Part shown: positions 53,003 through 62,071 of the stretch, piece after piece
How the letters are laid out: every line of letters begins with the position of its first letter
How positions within the stretch are numbered: position 1 is the stretch's first letter
The notes under the pieces: model-generated
Databases searched by the model: none
What the model was told of the DNA's origin: nothing
The model's input: only the letters and a program-made list of their open reading frames with translations
Translations under genes and position numbers: made by a program
Source: an uncultured Aquimarina sp.
GTDB lineage: Bacteria > Bacteroidota > Bacteroidia > Flavobacteriales > Flavobacteriaceae
Direction of reading: 5' to 3'
DNA length: 64,000 nucleotides
NCBI GenBank assembly: GCA_947493035.1
Contig: CANLOW010000001.1
Coordinates: forward strand, 62,001 to 126,000

Positions 53003-53488
53003 TCATTTGTTTCCTCCAAAACTAAATTGTGGTTCGCTTAGTTTTATAATAGTCAGTTCACTGTCTTCGGAATTAATCGCTAAAGTTATTGATATTTGCT
53101 TTTCGTCGTTTTCTAAACCAAACAAAAAGCCTTTTATTCCATCAGAGATTTCTCTTTCTATTCCACAAAATTGAAGATTGGTAAAAGGAGGGATATTGTC
53201 ATCGAAGTTTATTGTGTAAAGTCCCGAATCAAGCTCTATAATAGTTGCTGTTTCAGACATAACTACTATAGTCGGAGGTGCTTTATATGTTCCTAAAGCA
53301 AATTCAGGAATCTTAATATTGGTAAAACAATTACCTATAGCATCATTTATAATAGTATTTTCATCATTTTGTCCATTATTACTATTGTTACTATCGTTAT
53401 TATCATCATTTGATCCGCATGAGGCTAGTAACACTAAAGCCAACAAACAACTAATACCCCATTTAAAATTAGATTCTAATACTTTCAT
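53003..53488 (-). CDS. Lipoprotein of unknown function
   Basis: A 161-residue lipoprotein with the signal ending LLASCGSNDDNND. The Asp/Asn-rich run after the cysteine resembles the export signal that sends Bacteroidota lipoproteins to the cell surface. A small beta-rich domain follows (about 55-161) with two cysteines (NCFTN, QFCGIER) that could form a disulfide. No family was recognised. Confidence 0.78.
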   Translation of the reverse strand: MKVLESNFKWGISCLLALVLLASCGSNDDNNDSNNSNNGQNDENTIINDAIGNCFTNIKIPEFALGTYKAPPTIVVMSETATIIELDSGLYTINFDDNIPPFTNLQFCGIEREISDGIKGFLFGLENDEKQISITLAINSEDSELTIIKLSEPQFSFGGNK

Positions 53489-53564
53489 TTTTTATTTATT
53501 TTAACTGAATCAACTTCCTCGATACAGCATACGAAGTATGTAACTAAAAATTAATTTTGTTAAA

Positions 53565-53604
53565 ATGCGAGGCAAGCCTCAGGGAATTCTACCCACATTG
53601 TGGG
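53565..53604. repeat. Twin-hairpin intergenic element downstream of the cystathionine beta-synthase-like gene
   Basis: GAGGC-AA-GCCTC (53569-53580) and CCCACA-T-TGTGGG (53592-53604) are two perfect short hairpins spaced 11 bases apart. The GAGGCAAGCCTC and CCCACA blocks resemble a dispersed flavobacterial intergenic repeat that I recall but cannot verify. It may also end transcription of the gene at 53636. Confidence 0.45.
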
Positions 53605-53635
53605 ATTAAAAGGTTCTTACGATTTATGCTTCCGA

Positions 53636-54994
53636 CTACTGGATATGAGCTAGTACATCAGACTTCGTAATGATTCCATGTTTTTCATTTTCTAATGCAA
53701 CTAACACCGCAGGGTTTCCTTTTCTAATTAAATCTAATACCTCTTCAATAGGTGTAAACTCTTGAACCATCGGAAAAGCTTTATTCATAACTTCAGAAAT
53801 TGGGGTGTCACTTTTACGATGATCATCCAAATAGGCACTAAATAAAGACATCTCATCTATTGACCCTACAAAACCTTGCTTATCAACTACAGGTATTTGA
53901 GATATTTTAAATTTTCGCATACGGCCAACGGCATGACTCACCAATTCAGATGTTTTTACTGTAATCACATCCATATCTGGATTCTTGATAAGATCAATAG
54001 CCATTCTAGCAGGTTGTTCTATAAACCCTTTTTGCTGCATCCAATCATCATTATACACCTTACTTAAGTATCGTGTACCGTGGTCATTTGCTATTAAAAC
54101 AACTACATCATTAGGTTTAAATTCTGCTTTTAAATTCATTGCTGCTTTTATCACAGCACCTATACTATTTCCTAATAGCAGACCTTCTTCTCTAGCTAAC
54201 CTTTTAGTTAACATAGCCGCATCACGATCGGTTATCTTTTGAATGCCATCAATCACAGAAACATCTAAATTTTCAGGAATAAAATGCCCTCCAACTCCCT
54301 CTGTTTCGTAAGGATATGCTTCATTTAAATCAACTAAACCTGTATCATAATACTTTTTCAAAATAGATCCATAAGCATCAACACCCCATGTCTTAATGTT
54401 CCTGTTTTTTTCCTTTAAATATTTAGAAGTACCGCTTATGGTACCTCCTGTATTTATTGTAGTAATAAAGTGAGTTATTTCACCTTCCGTTTGATTCCAA
54501 ATCTCAGGGCCTGTACTTTCATAATGGGCTTGCGTGTTACAGCTATTATTGTGTTGACTTACAAACCAAGAGTTAGATGTACGATCGTGCAAACGTGAAG
54601 CAACAGCATAAGCTGAACGCGCATCATTTGGGTGTAAATCTGACGGACATACGATCACTTCACTACCCAATGCTTTTAGTATTTCCTTTTTTTCTTGACT
54701 TTGCTTTTCTGATAATACAGATACCATTTTATACCCTTTAGCTGCCGCTACTAATGCTAGTGAAATACCTGCATTACCTGAGGTCGCTTCGATAATCGTT
54801 CCTCCTTGCTGTATCTTATTATCCTGCTCGGCTTTTTCTAACATATAATTCGCCACACGATCTTTTATAGACAAACTAGGATTAGTTGCTTCATTTTTCA
54901 CCAGAACTGTACACCCTAATACTTTTGATAAATGATGAAGCTTTATCATTGGAGTATTTCCTAAAGTGTCTAATACCGTATTTGCATATGCCAT
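53636..54994 (-). CDS. Cystathionine beta-synthase-like PLP enzyme with CBS-domain pair
   Basis: A 452-residue enzyme of the cysteine synthase/cystathionine beta-synthase fold. The PLP lysine is Lys44 in NPSLSIKDRVANYM, and the phosphate and substrate loops are EATSGNAGISLA and ITTINTGGTISGTSKYLKE. Residues about 330-452 form a Bateman module of two CBS domains (DVITVKTSELVSHAVGRMRKFKISQIPVVD and PISEVMNKAFPMVQ...GIITKSDVLAHI), which usually sense adenosyl ligands. The layout equals bacterial and eukaryotic cystathionine beta-synthase without the haem domain. Serine or O-acetylserine could be the substrate. Confidence 0.92.
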   Translation of the reverse strand: MAYANTVLDTLGNTPMIKLHHLSKVLGCTVLVKNEATNPSLSIKDRVANYMLEKAEQDNKIQQGGTIIEATSGNAGISLALVAAAKGYKMVSVLSEKQSQEKKEILKALGSEVIVCPSDLHPNDARSAYAVASRLHDRTSNSWFVSQHNNSCNTQAHYESTGPEIWNQTEGEITHFITTINTGGTISGTSKYLKEKNRNIKTWGVDAYGSILKKYYDTGLVDLNEAYPYETEGVGGHFIPENLDVSVIDGIQKITDRDAAMLTKRLAREEGLLLGNSIGAVIKAAMNLKAEFKPNDVVVLIANDHGTRYLSKVYNDDWMQQKGFIEQPARMAIDLIKNPDMDVITVKTSELVSHAVGRMRKFKISQIPVVDKQGFVGSIDEMSLFSAYLDDHRKSDTPISEVMNKAFPMVQEFTPIEEVLDLIRKGNPAVLVALENEKHGIITKSDVLAHIQ

Positions 54995-55053
54995 AGAGAA
55001 ACGCTTTTAAAGTAAAAATACTAATCTTTATGAGAATCGTACTTCTGTATAAA

Positions 55054-55084
55054 AACAAAAAAAGCTATCTCAGATGAGATAGCT
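55054..55084 (-). terminator. Intrinsic terminator after the PAS-protein gene
   Basis: A perfect 9-bp stem AGCTATCTC/GAGATAGCT over AGAT, followed on the minus strand by seven T. It lies about 30 bp after the stop codon. Confidence 0.85.
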
Positions 55085-55112
55085 CTATTAAAATTTTAGT
55101 AATTGAAGACAT

Positions 55113-55643
55113 TTAAGCAGCATGTTCTATGGCTACATATCTTATCAATTCGCCATATTTATTAAATGCGGGATACCCCTTGATTACACAACTATATGAA
55201 GAATTATCTTTTCTGTAATTAACTAACGTCGCTTCAAAAGGGACTTTTTGCTCTACATTATATCTAATATGTTTAGCAACTTCTCTATCCGTATCAGGTC
55301 CTTGAAACATCTTTGGCGTATTTCCAATAACATCTTCAGGTAAATACCCTGACATTTCCACTAAATTACTACTCGCATATTCTATAACAAGGGCTGGACT
55401 TGTTACTACGACTACTTTCGCATTTTCTTTTAATAGCGCACTAATTGGATCAGCATCTATATTTAATTTATCCAATAACTTTGAAAGTGCTAATGCATCT
55501 TTGTGTTTCTTGGTTTCTCTCACAAATGAACTCATGTGTATATCCCAACTGATCAAAGGCATACCTATGACCGATGACTCTATCTGATACTTTTCTAATG
55601 CCTTGCTGTATTGGTCTAACTCTTTCATGATCTTCTTTTCCAC
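55113..55643 (-). CDS. PAS-domain protein resembling a LOV domain without the photoactive cysteine
   Basis: A 176-residue single-domain protein. An N-terminal helical part (1-70) is followed by one PAS domain (about 75-175). The core GNTPKMFQGPDTD (107-119) and NYRKD (142-146) follow the LOV consensus G-R-N-C-R-F-L-Q-G-P-D-T-D and N-Y-R-K-D-G. However, the cysteine that forms the flavin adduct is Pro110, the second flavin-binding Asn is replaced (YSC at 150-152), and the terminal Gln is Glu173. It probably senses something other than blue light by adduct chemistry. No output domain is attached. Confidence 0.85.
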   Translation of the reverse strand: MEKKIMKELDQYSKALEKYQIESSVIGMPLISWDIHMSSFVRETKKHKDALALSKLLDKLNIDADPISALLKENAKVVVVTSPALVIEYASSNLVEMSGYLPEDVIGNTPKMFQGPDTDREVAKHIRYNVEQKVPFEATLVNYRKDNSSYSCVIKGYPAFNKYGELIRYVAIEHAA

Positions 55644-55733
55644 TAATTTAGTTCTAAACCAAAAGCTTGTTGAGGAACGAACGTTAAATTTAAAAAAATG
55701 GGAATAACTTTAGGTCTTGTTTAATGTTTTTAA

Positions 55734-58172
55734 CTAGAATTTAAGTTGTAACACTGCATAAAAGTTACGAGGAGCAGATGGTATGATCCCTGGCCCTGGA
55801 TATCCTGTAGCCCTTCTAGTGAAATACCTTTCGTTTAAAAGATTATTGACACCTGCCTCTAATTTCCATTTTTTATAAGTGTATTCTGCCGAGAAATCTA
55901 CAATTGAATACGAAGGAATTGGACCTGAAATTCCAATATTATCTGCATCAGAATTATCACCATCAGTAAATTGTTCTCCAACGTGAGTAAACTGAAGGCT
56001 TGTTTTTAAATTCTTATAACCTAATTCTACCCCTGTTTTAAAATTGATATTTGGAACAAATTCTACTTCATTACCTACTCTAGACACGGTCGACTGCAAT
56101 TCAGATTTTGTATACTCGGAGTTTACAATGGAAGTATTTATGAAATGTTGCCAATGCCACTGTTCATTATTAAAAAACAATCTCCCTGTATTTACAGTAA
56201 ATAATGATTCTAATCCAAAAACATATGCTTGTCCTAAATTATCTCGAATTCTCTTAGTGCTTACTTCAGAAACCAAAGGCCTAGAAATACTTATTCTGTT
56301 ATCATACAAGAGAGCGAATACATTAGCATCGTAACGGAAAAAATCGCTTACTGTTCCTCTAACTCCTAAATCAAAAGTATATCCCGTTTCATCTGTAATA
56401 TCTTCTGCTATTTCTAAATTAGGGTTTACTACTCGAATGTCGTTAAAGGTAACCGATCGATAATTTTGAGAAAAGTTAGCAAAAGTTTCAAATGCCTGAC
56501 TTGGCTTATAACTTAACCCTAATCCTAGTAAAACAAAACTTCTTTCATTTTTCCTAAATTCAGGTGTAACAACAATATCTTCTACAATATTTGTAATAGG
56601 TTGAATATCGAGATCAGAAAACACTCCATCAGACACAGTCTTTATATATTCGAATCTAAAACCAGGTGTAACTGTCCACCGGTCTGAAATTCTAAAAATA
56701 TTTTCGCCAAACAAAGCTATATTGACATTTGGAAAGTTAAATGTCGATCTTCTCAATTCTACCTCAGGAAACTCTTCATCTCTAAAGGTAAAATCTGGTG
56801 TAGCTGTTTTACTAGCGACCCCTTGTCTTGAAAAATTATCTGACTGGTAATATTTTGTCCCAATCAAGAACGTATGATTGGCATTAAAAAGTTTATAATC
56901 TGATAAAATCCTAGCTTCTGCTCCCCAGTTTTTAAATTCATCTACCAACAACTCTCTAGGCCTTGAAAGGTCATCATCTTGTGAAGGTCTTGGCACTCTA
57001 AAACCTATAGCACTTCTAGCTGCGTTTAAATGGAAAATATTAATACTACCTTTCGTATTTTCAGAGAAATCATGCTCTAATTTAAGATTTAAAAGAATCC
57101 AATCTACATCAAAAAAGTTTCTAGTTCGGTTACTTACGAACGGGTCTTCTTCAAATTGAGAATCGGATATACCACCTGCTTGTTTTGCCAAATAGTTGAG
57201 ATAAGTACTTTCGAAAGTAATTTTAGTACCCTCAGTAGCTTGATAACCTATGTTGGCATACATATTATGAGATTCAAAATTAGAATTAGATCGAAAACCG
57301 TCTCCCTTTTTATATTGATGATAGGTGTAATAACTCCATTTATCTACTGTACCACTAAAACTATTGAACACATTAACCAAACCAAAAGACCCACCTCCTA
57401 TACGAGAAGTCCACTCTAATTCTTTAGTAGGATTAGGTTGTTTCATTTTAAAATTCACTAATCCTCCGAATTGAGTTCCATATTGAAGAGATGCTGCTCC
57501 TCGAATGATTTGAATTTCTTCTAAAGCCTCTAACGGAGGGGTATAATAACTTTCTGGATAGCCCAACACATCAGCACTAATATCATACCCATTTTGACGC
57601 GTATTAAAATTTGCTGTTCTATTCGGGTCTAAACCTCTCCCTCCAATGTTTAACTGCAATCCTGCATCTTCAGTTTCATAAATATTAAGACCTGTAACTT
57701 GACCTAAAGCCTGCCTAGCATTTCCTGAGGCTTTGTTACCCACAACTTGGTCAATTAATATAGATTCTGTTTTTTTTCCTGCATATATAGCTGTTCCCTC
57801 AACTTCCTTTAAATTTTTGATTCCAAAAACTTTGTCTTGCTGTTTTCTTATAACAACCTCACTTAGAGATTCTTTTAGCTTTTTTAATGTAATAAGGTGA
57901 ATACCTGAGGTATTTAAAACACTTTCTTTTATTTCATAACCTAATGAAATAAATACAATTTCATCTTGATTTGAAATTGCTTTCACTGCAAACTCTCCTA
58001 ATTGATTCGAATAAACAGATTTCGAATTAGACTTGTTGTAGACTTCTACATTTTGAAGTGGTGTTTTTGTTTCCTCATCAATTATTTTTCCTGTAATTGA
58101 CGATTGACAAATCATAGAAGTACATCCTAATAATAGAATGACTAATATTTTAAAGGCCTTTGATCGTATCAT
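55734..58172 (-). CDS. TonB-dependent outer-membrane receptor (probable iron-complex receptor)
   Basis: The start is set at the ATG at 58172 (MIRSKAFKILVILLLGCTSMICQ, a clean signal peptide), giving 812 residues; the open frame continues 23 codons upstream inside the HTTM gene. A carboxypeptidase-D-like regulatory domain (SSITGKIIDEETKTPLQNVEVYN) is followed by a plug (GQVTGLNIYETEDAGLQLNIGGRGLDPNRT, EEIQIIRGAASLQYGTQFGG). A 22-strand barrel ends NLLNERYFTRRA...NFYAVLQLKF. The plug resembles FecA-type receptors. It overlaps the HTTM gene by 23 bp and is last in the DUF4856-imelysin-HTTM-receptor unit. The energy source would be a TonB protein such as the one at 2.9 kb. Confidence 0.92.
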   Translation of the reverse strand: MIRSKAFKILVILLLGCTSMICQSSITGKIIDEETKTPLQNVEVYNKSNSKSVYSNQLGEFAVKAISNQDEIVFISLGYEIKESVLNTSGIHLITLKKLKESLSEVVIRKQQDKVFGIKNLKEVEGTAIYAGKKTESILIDQVVGNKASGNARQALGQVTGLNIYETEDAGLQLNIGGRGLDPNRTANFNTRQNGYDISADVLGYPESYYTPPLEALEEIQIIRGAASLQYGTQFGGLVNFKMKQPNPTKELEWTSRIGGGSFGLVNVFNSFSGTVDKWSYYTYHQYKKGDGFRSNSNFESHNMYANIGYQATEGTKITFESTYLNYLAKQAGGISDSQFEEDPFVSNRTRNFFDVDWILLNLKLEHDFSENTKGSINIFHLNAARSAIGFRVPRPSQDDDLSRPRELLVDEFKNWGAEARILSDYKLFNANHTFLIGTKYYQSDNFSRQGVASKTATPDFTFRDEEFPEVELRRSTFNFPNVNIALFGENIFRISDRWTVTPGFRFEYIKTVSDGVFSDLDIQPITNIVEDIVVTPEFRKNERSFVLLGLGLSYKPSQAFETFANFSQNYRSVTFNDIRVVNPNLEIAEDITDETGYTFDLGVRGTVSDFFRYDANVFALLYDNRISISRPLVSEVSTKRIRDNLGQAYVFGLESLFTVNTGRLFFNNEQWHWQHFINTSIVNSEYTKSELQSTVSRVGNEVEFVPNINFKTGVELGYKNLKTSLQFTHVGEQFTDGDNSDADNIGISGPIPSYSIVDFSAEYTYKKWKLEAGVNNLLNERYFTRRATGYPGPGIIPSAPRNFYAVLQLKF

Positions 58173-59505
58173 TGAAAGGTAAAATCCATTTTTTTGTTGC
58201 AAAAGAATCTTTTTCTTTAGCAAGATTAATATTTGGGTCAATAAAAGGCTGACTTAATCTCCTATTCAGTGTCACATAACTATCCACATACACTTCTGGA
58301 TTTCCAATACCTTCAGAAATGTAATGATCTCTTAATTTATGTGCATACTGCAAGATAAAGTCTGGTTGTGTTGCCATTTGCTTTATTTGAAAATCTGTTA
58401 AGAAATCTTCATTTTGAATGAAGAAACTTTTTCCATCATCAGGATCTACTATCTTAAAAGTGGCATGTCCTGCTTTTTCAATTAACATTACTCGCCATGA
58501 AAAGCGATAGCCTTCCTCTGTCCAAAATAATTCTCCAGGGTAACACAAATAACGCCATGGCAAAAGTACTTGAATGATCATAAATCCGGCTAAAAAACAT
58601 ACTATAATTTTACCTGAAAACTTAGAGTACTGATAATTTCCTCCTTGAAAGTTTTTCAAGAATGGAAAAAACTTATGAATCACATTTAACACCTTTTCTT
58701 GAAAGCTCACATCGAAAAAAATGAATACTGCAAAAGTCATTATTAAAGGAAACATCCCTATAGCAGGGAATAGAATATGTGTTAAAAAATGAAAAACAAG
58801 AACTGCTACAAAAGCTAATTTCCTTGTAGGCTTATACAATAACAAAAATGGAATACATAAATCATAAAGCATTCCACTCCAACTAAAGAAATAGTAACTC
58901 CACTTATACAGAAAAAGAGAACCAATAATAGGTGTTTGCATTTTATTAGATAACCACAACTTAAGGGGCAAAGCCTCTAACAACCAATCTGAATTAATTT
59001 TTGCTAAACCCGCATAAAAGTAAACGATACATAATATCAGCTTTAAAATATCTATGGTCCATCGAGGTACATATTGCATTCGAATGGACGGTTTCCGAAG
59101 AGCGTCTAAACTAAAATTTACATGGGCTGGTAAAAAAATAAGCACAAAACTTATTACGCTAACGAAGTAATAATGATTGAGATAAGTAGTCTTATCGATA
59201 AGTTCTATATAAGTAAAACTAAGAAAAAAGAGGATTGAAGCTATCCTAAAATAAAAACCTAATGCAATAGCAATAGCACTAAAGGCACAAACTACAAAAA
59301 GTACATAAGTATAATGCCCCAAAGGTTGAACAAATTCAAACCCATAGTAACTAAAATGCCATTTGGGATCAATATAAATTGTTTGAATCCAACCTTTAGA
59401 CCAAAATCTAATAATACTAAACAGCATCAAAAAACCAAAGAAAAAACGAAAGACAGCCAATGTAGCTGTCTTTACATAAGTATTATTTATATAGTTTTTT
59501 ATCAC
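58150..59505 (-). CDS. HTTM-domain membrane protein (vitamin K-dependent carboxylase-like)
   Basis: A 451-residue protein with about eight to ten membrane segments in residues 15-315 and a hydrophilic C-terminal part (about 320-451). HTTM features are the N-terminal AVFRFFFGFLMLFSIIRFW, SLDALRKPS...VPRWTIDILKLILCIVYFYAGLAKINSDWL (about 135-172) and FLTHILFPAIGMFPLIMTFAVFIFFD (about 235-260). Family members relate to gamma-glutamyl carboxylase, but function in bacteria is open. It is co-transcribed with imelysin (15 bp) and the receptor (overlap), a context linked to iron uptake in marine Bacteroidota. Confidence 0.88.
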   Translation of the reverse strand: MIKNYINNTYVKTATLAVFRFFFGFLMLFSIIRFWSKGWIQTIYIDPKWHFSYYGFEFVQPLGHYTYVLFVVCAFSAIAIALGFYFRIASILFFLSFTYIELIDKTTYLNHYYFVSVISFVLIFLPAHVNFSLDALRKPSIRMQYVPRWTIDILKLILCIVYFYAGLAKINSDWLLEALPLKLWLSNKMQTPIIGSLFLYKWSYYFFSWSGMLYDLCIPFLLLYKPTRKLAFVAVLVFHFLTHILFPAIGMFPLIMTFAVFIFFDVSFQEKVLNVIHKFFPFLKNFQGGNYQYSKFSGKIIVCFLAGFMIIQVLLPWRYLCYPGELFWTEEGYRFSWRVMLIEKAGHATFKIVDPDDGKSFFIQNEDFLTDFQIKQMATQPDFILQYAHKLRDHYISEGIGNPEVYVDSYVTLNRRLSQPFIDPNINLAKEKDSFATKKWILPFNDTIKGL

Positions 59506-59520
59506 TCTTACTAAGAATTA

Positions 59521-60624
59521 TTAATCTCCATCAGAATCGAAAGTTAAGAGTTCTATACCTAACTCTGTAATCAAATCTGTTTTCATTGTAACTACTAGAG
59601 CATGTAATACTGCTCGTGTAGCCAACATTGTATCTGCGTCGGTTTCTGCTTGAATATTTAAATTAGCATTTAAACTTTCTACCGACTCTATAGCTGCTTT
59701 AAATTCAGACTTTATTTTTAGATCTAAATCTACTCGATCTCTTTCTAATAAAATTGCAGAAAGACTAGCTTCGTCTTCAGAATTACCTAAATAAATTCTT
59801 TCCGCATCTTTAATAGCTACTATTGCTAAATCTCTAGAATTTTCAGGGCTAAATAAAGCTTCTATTTGTTGCGGACGTTTTGGTTTACTTAACTCTCCTG
59901 CTGGTCTACCAATTTTCCCTGTTCTAATAATTTTTTCATAGAAATTAATATATCTATCTACAAATAAATTAAACGATCCGCTTTTAGTTTCTGAAGTATT
60001 CGAAGTAAATTCTTTTTTATAATCTCCTTTCCAATCATTTAAAATTCGATCTGTGAAACTAATCATTCTATCCACCAAGAAACCTAAATGTTTTCCATAC
60101 TTAGCGTCTTCATTAAATTTATCAATAATAATTGCATCCGAATCATCTAGACCGTTAATGATATAATCTATGGCAGGCAATCCCTGAGAATTGATCAAGT
60201 CGCTATTCCCTAGACTTTCTACGGTGAAACTCTCATTATCAATATTACCCTTAATCTCCTCTATATCTGTCGGGTATCCATTCATGTAGCTTCTGTATGC
60301 TGTTTCTTCAGCTAAACCAAAATTATAGGCCGCTACAGATTGATATACTTCATATGTCTTTAACCAAGTAGCTCTTGCTTTATTCAGAGTTTCTTGTGTT
60401 GGGGTATCAGAAAAAGATTTCACATCCGTCTTCAAAACTTGTAATTGCATTGCAAAACGTTCATAATCAGGAATAGCATGCACATCAACTACAGCGTTCA
60501 AAAAAGCTGTCCTATTAACTCCCATATTACCATTACCTCCTTCTCCACCACTTGGCTTATCACCTTCTTCACTACTACAAGAAAAAAGAAATAATGCTGA
60601 AAATAGAAAAACTAGTTTTTTCAT
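59521..60624 (-). CDS. Imelysin family lipoprotein (IrpA-like)
   Basis: A 367-residue lipoprotein with the signal ending LFLFSCSSEEGD (Cys16, acidic residues after it) and a Gly-rich linker to about 35. The helical imelysin domain (about 38-360) has RATWLKTYEVYQSVAAYNFG near 84-103. The GxHxxE motif of peptidase M75/imelysin proteins is replaced by GLPAID (148-153), so the His and Glu are missing. Imelysin-like proteins such as IrpA are linked to iron uptake rather than proteolysis. It lies between the DUF4856 lipoprotein and HTTM genes. Confidence 0.88.
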   Translation of the reverse strand: MKKLVFLFSALFLFSCSSEEGDKPSGGEGGNGNMGVNRTAFLNAVVDVHAIPDYERFAMQLQVLKTDVKSFSDTPTQETLNKARATWLKTYEVYQSVAAYNFGLAEETAYRSYMNGYPTDIEEIKGNIDNESFTVESLGNSDLINSQGLPAIDYIINGLDDSDAIIIDKFNEDAKYGKHLGFLVDRMISFTDRILNDWKGDYKKEFTSNTSETKSGSFNLFVDRYINFYEKIIRTGKIGRPAGELSKPKRPQQIEALFSPENSRDLAIVAIKDAERIYLGNSEDEASLSAILLERDRVDLDLKIKSEFKAAIESVESLNANLNIQAETDADTMLATRAVLHALVVTMKTDLITELGIELLTFDSDGD

Positions 60625-60706
60625 TTTTTTGTTTTTAAAATTAGCTTAAGCTTTCGTTTACTATTGTTTTAAAATGCAAAAATACTAAGAAACCTTAAAT
60701 CTTAAC

Positions 60707-60733
60707 AAGCCTACTCCACAAGGGAGTAGGCTT
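60707..60733 (-). terminator. Weak terminator or attenuator between DUF4856 and imelysin genes
   Basis: A perfect 11-bp stem AAGCCTACTCC/GGAGTAGGCTT over a five-base loop. On the minus strand, which carries the genes, it is followed by GTTAAGATTTAAGG, a poor U-tract. Four T follow on the plus side, where no gene reads in. Partial read-through from DUF4856 into imelysin is therefore possible. Confidence 0.6.
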
Positions 60734-60763
60734 TTGCATCAACTATATATAAATAACTCTATA

Positions 60764-62029
60764 TTAATTTGAACTTGGAGCAGCCTCAGCTACAGTAAAA
60801 TCAAACTCTTTAGCTATTTCTTCAGACATTTCATCCAACTTAGCTCTTTCTGATTCGTTTTTATATTTCCAAAATCCAGTACCACTTTCTAATTCGTCAA
60901 TAAACTCTTGTACTTTGCCTTTAGTATAGTACGGAGCACTTGTCTTAGGATTGTGTGTAAACTGTAAAGAATATACAAACCCGATTCCTTCAGATAAATC
61001 ATGAGGTGCTGTACCATCATCAAAAGCTCCTGCAGCAATTGATTGTTTTCCTTTTTGTAAATAATAAACGGCTCTAATAGCAATAACTTTTGACAATTCA
61101 GCTCTTAAGAAATCTGCTTGCTCTCTAGCATCTACATAATTTCCTGCTGTAATTGCAGCACGTCCTTTTCTAAAAGCAGTTTCAATACTTGCCTCAAGTC
61201 CATCAAAACCTTGATTTTCTACTCTTTGTATGTACTTGTATAAAAACTTATCTGCATCTCTATCTACACCAAACACATAACCGTAAGCTTCATCCCACCA
61301 GTGCTCTATTTCAGTATAAACTACTCCTTTATCCTTATTTTTTTGTGTAATTACACCTCCATCATTGTCTGCTCTCTTATCCGCCTTATTTCTAGTTGCT
61401 AACGTTAAATAGTCATTAATTACTTGATCTAAAGTAAATGCTCCTATCAAACCTTTATTCCAATATTGATTATATTCGATAGCTTCCTTATTAACAAGAC
61501 GCTTACCTAAAATACCAGCTTCACCTGCTTTTGCAGTAGGAACAGCATCTTTATCAGCATAACTACCATCTAAAAATAGAGCAGCTTGCTCTACGATAAG
61601 GTCATCAAAAAATTCTACTACAGGGTCTCTATCAATAGAAACAACCTCGTCTAATTCATCTTTGAAATAACTAATAGACTCAGCTACTTTTTGTCTAATA
61701 TGAGAAGAACTTACTAATTCAGCATTCGAAAAATCTTGTCCTTCTTCATATTTTGTTTTAATAGCTTCCAAAGTACCTGATTCTACATCTGTAAGATCTT
61801 TAAGGATTTCTGCTCCTTGATTTAATCTCAATGTTTGTCCTGAAAACTTCACTGTAGACTGACCATCTCTTTCAAAAGTATAAGTTGCAGGAGTCTCATA
61901 TGCGATATCTGCTCCTTGTTCTTCAACTGGATTTGATTTATTATTTCCAGAAGTGTCATTATCGTCGTCGTCACAAGCAACGAATCCTAACATCAAAGTA
62001 CTTGCTAATAATAAACTTAGTTTTTTCAT
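60764..62029 (-). CDS. DUF4856 lipoprotein
   Basis: A 421-residue lipoprotein with the signal ending MLGFVACDDDDND (Cys19). The run of Asp after the cysteine fits the lipoprotein export signal for the cell surface in this phylum. The body is the DUF4856 pattern: YETPATYTFERDGQSTVKFSGQTLRLNQGAEILKDL (about 44-79), NQYWNKGLIGAFTLDQVINDYL (about 188-209) and EIEHWWDEAYGYVFG (about 236-250). The family is mainly helical and recurs beside imelysin and HTTM genes. It is first in the unit and has a consensus promoter 43-73 bp upstream. Confidence 0.88.
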   Translation of the reverse strand: MKKLSLLLASTLMLGFVACDDDDNDTSGNNKSNPVEEQGADIAYETPATYTFERDGQSTVKFSGQTLRLNQGAEILKDLTDVESGTLEAIKTKYEEGQDFSNAELVSSSHIRQKVAESISYFKDELDEVVSIDRDPVVEFFDDLIVEQAALFLDGSYADKDAVPTAKAGEAGILGKRLVNKEAIEYNQYWNKGLIGAFTLDQVINDYLTLATRNKADKRADNDGGVITQKNKDKGVVYTEIEHWWDEAYGYVFGVDRDADKFLYKYIQRVENQGFDGLEASIETAFRKGRAAITAGNYVDAREQADFLRAELSKVIAIRAVYYLQKGKQSIAAGAFDDGTAPHDLSEGIGFVYSLQFTHNPKTSAPYYTKGKVQEFIDELESGTGFWKYKNESERAKLDEMSEEIAKEFDFTVAEAAPSSN

Positions 62030-62071
62030 TTTATTTAGACTTAGAATAAATTAATCTTTGTTTTCGAGGGG

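Noticed and set aside
58173-58241. Upstream start giving an 835-residue TonB receptor
   Set aside because: The extra 23 residues precede a typical signal peptide and fall within the HTTM coding end. The ATG at 58172 is preferred.
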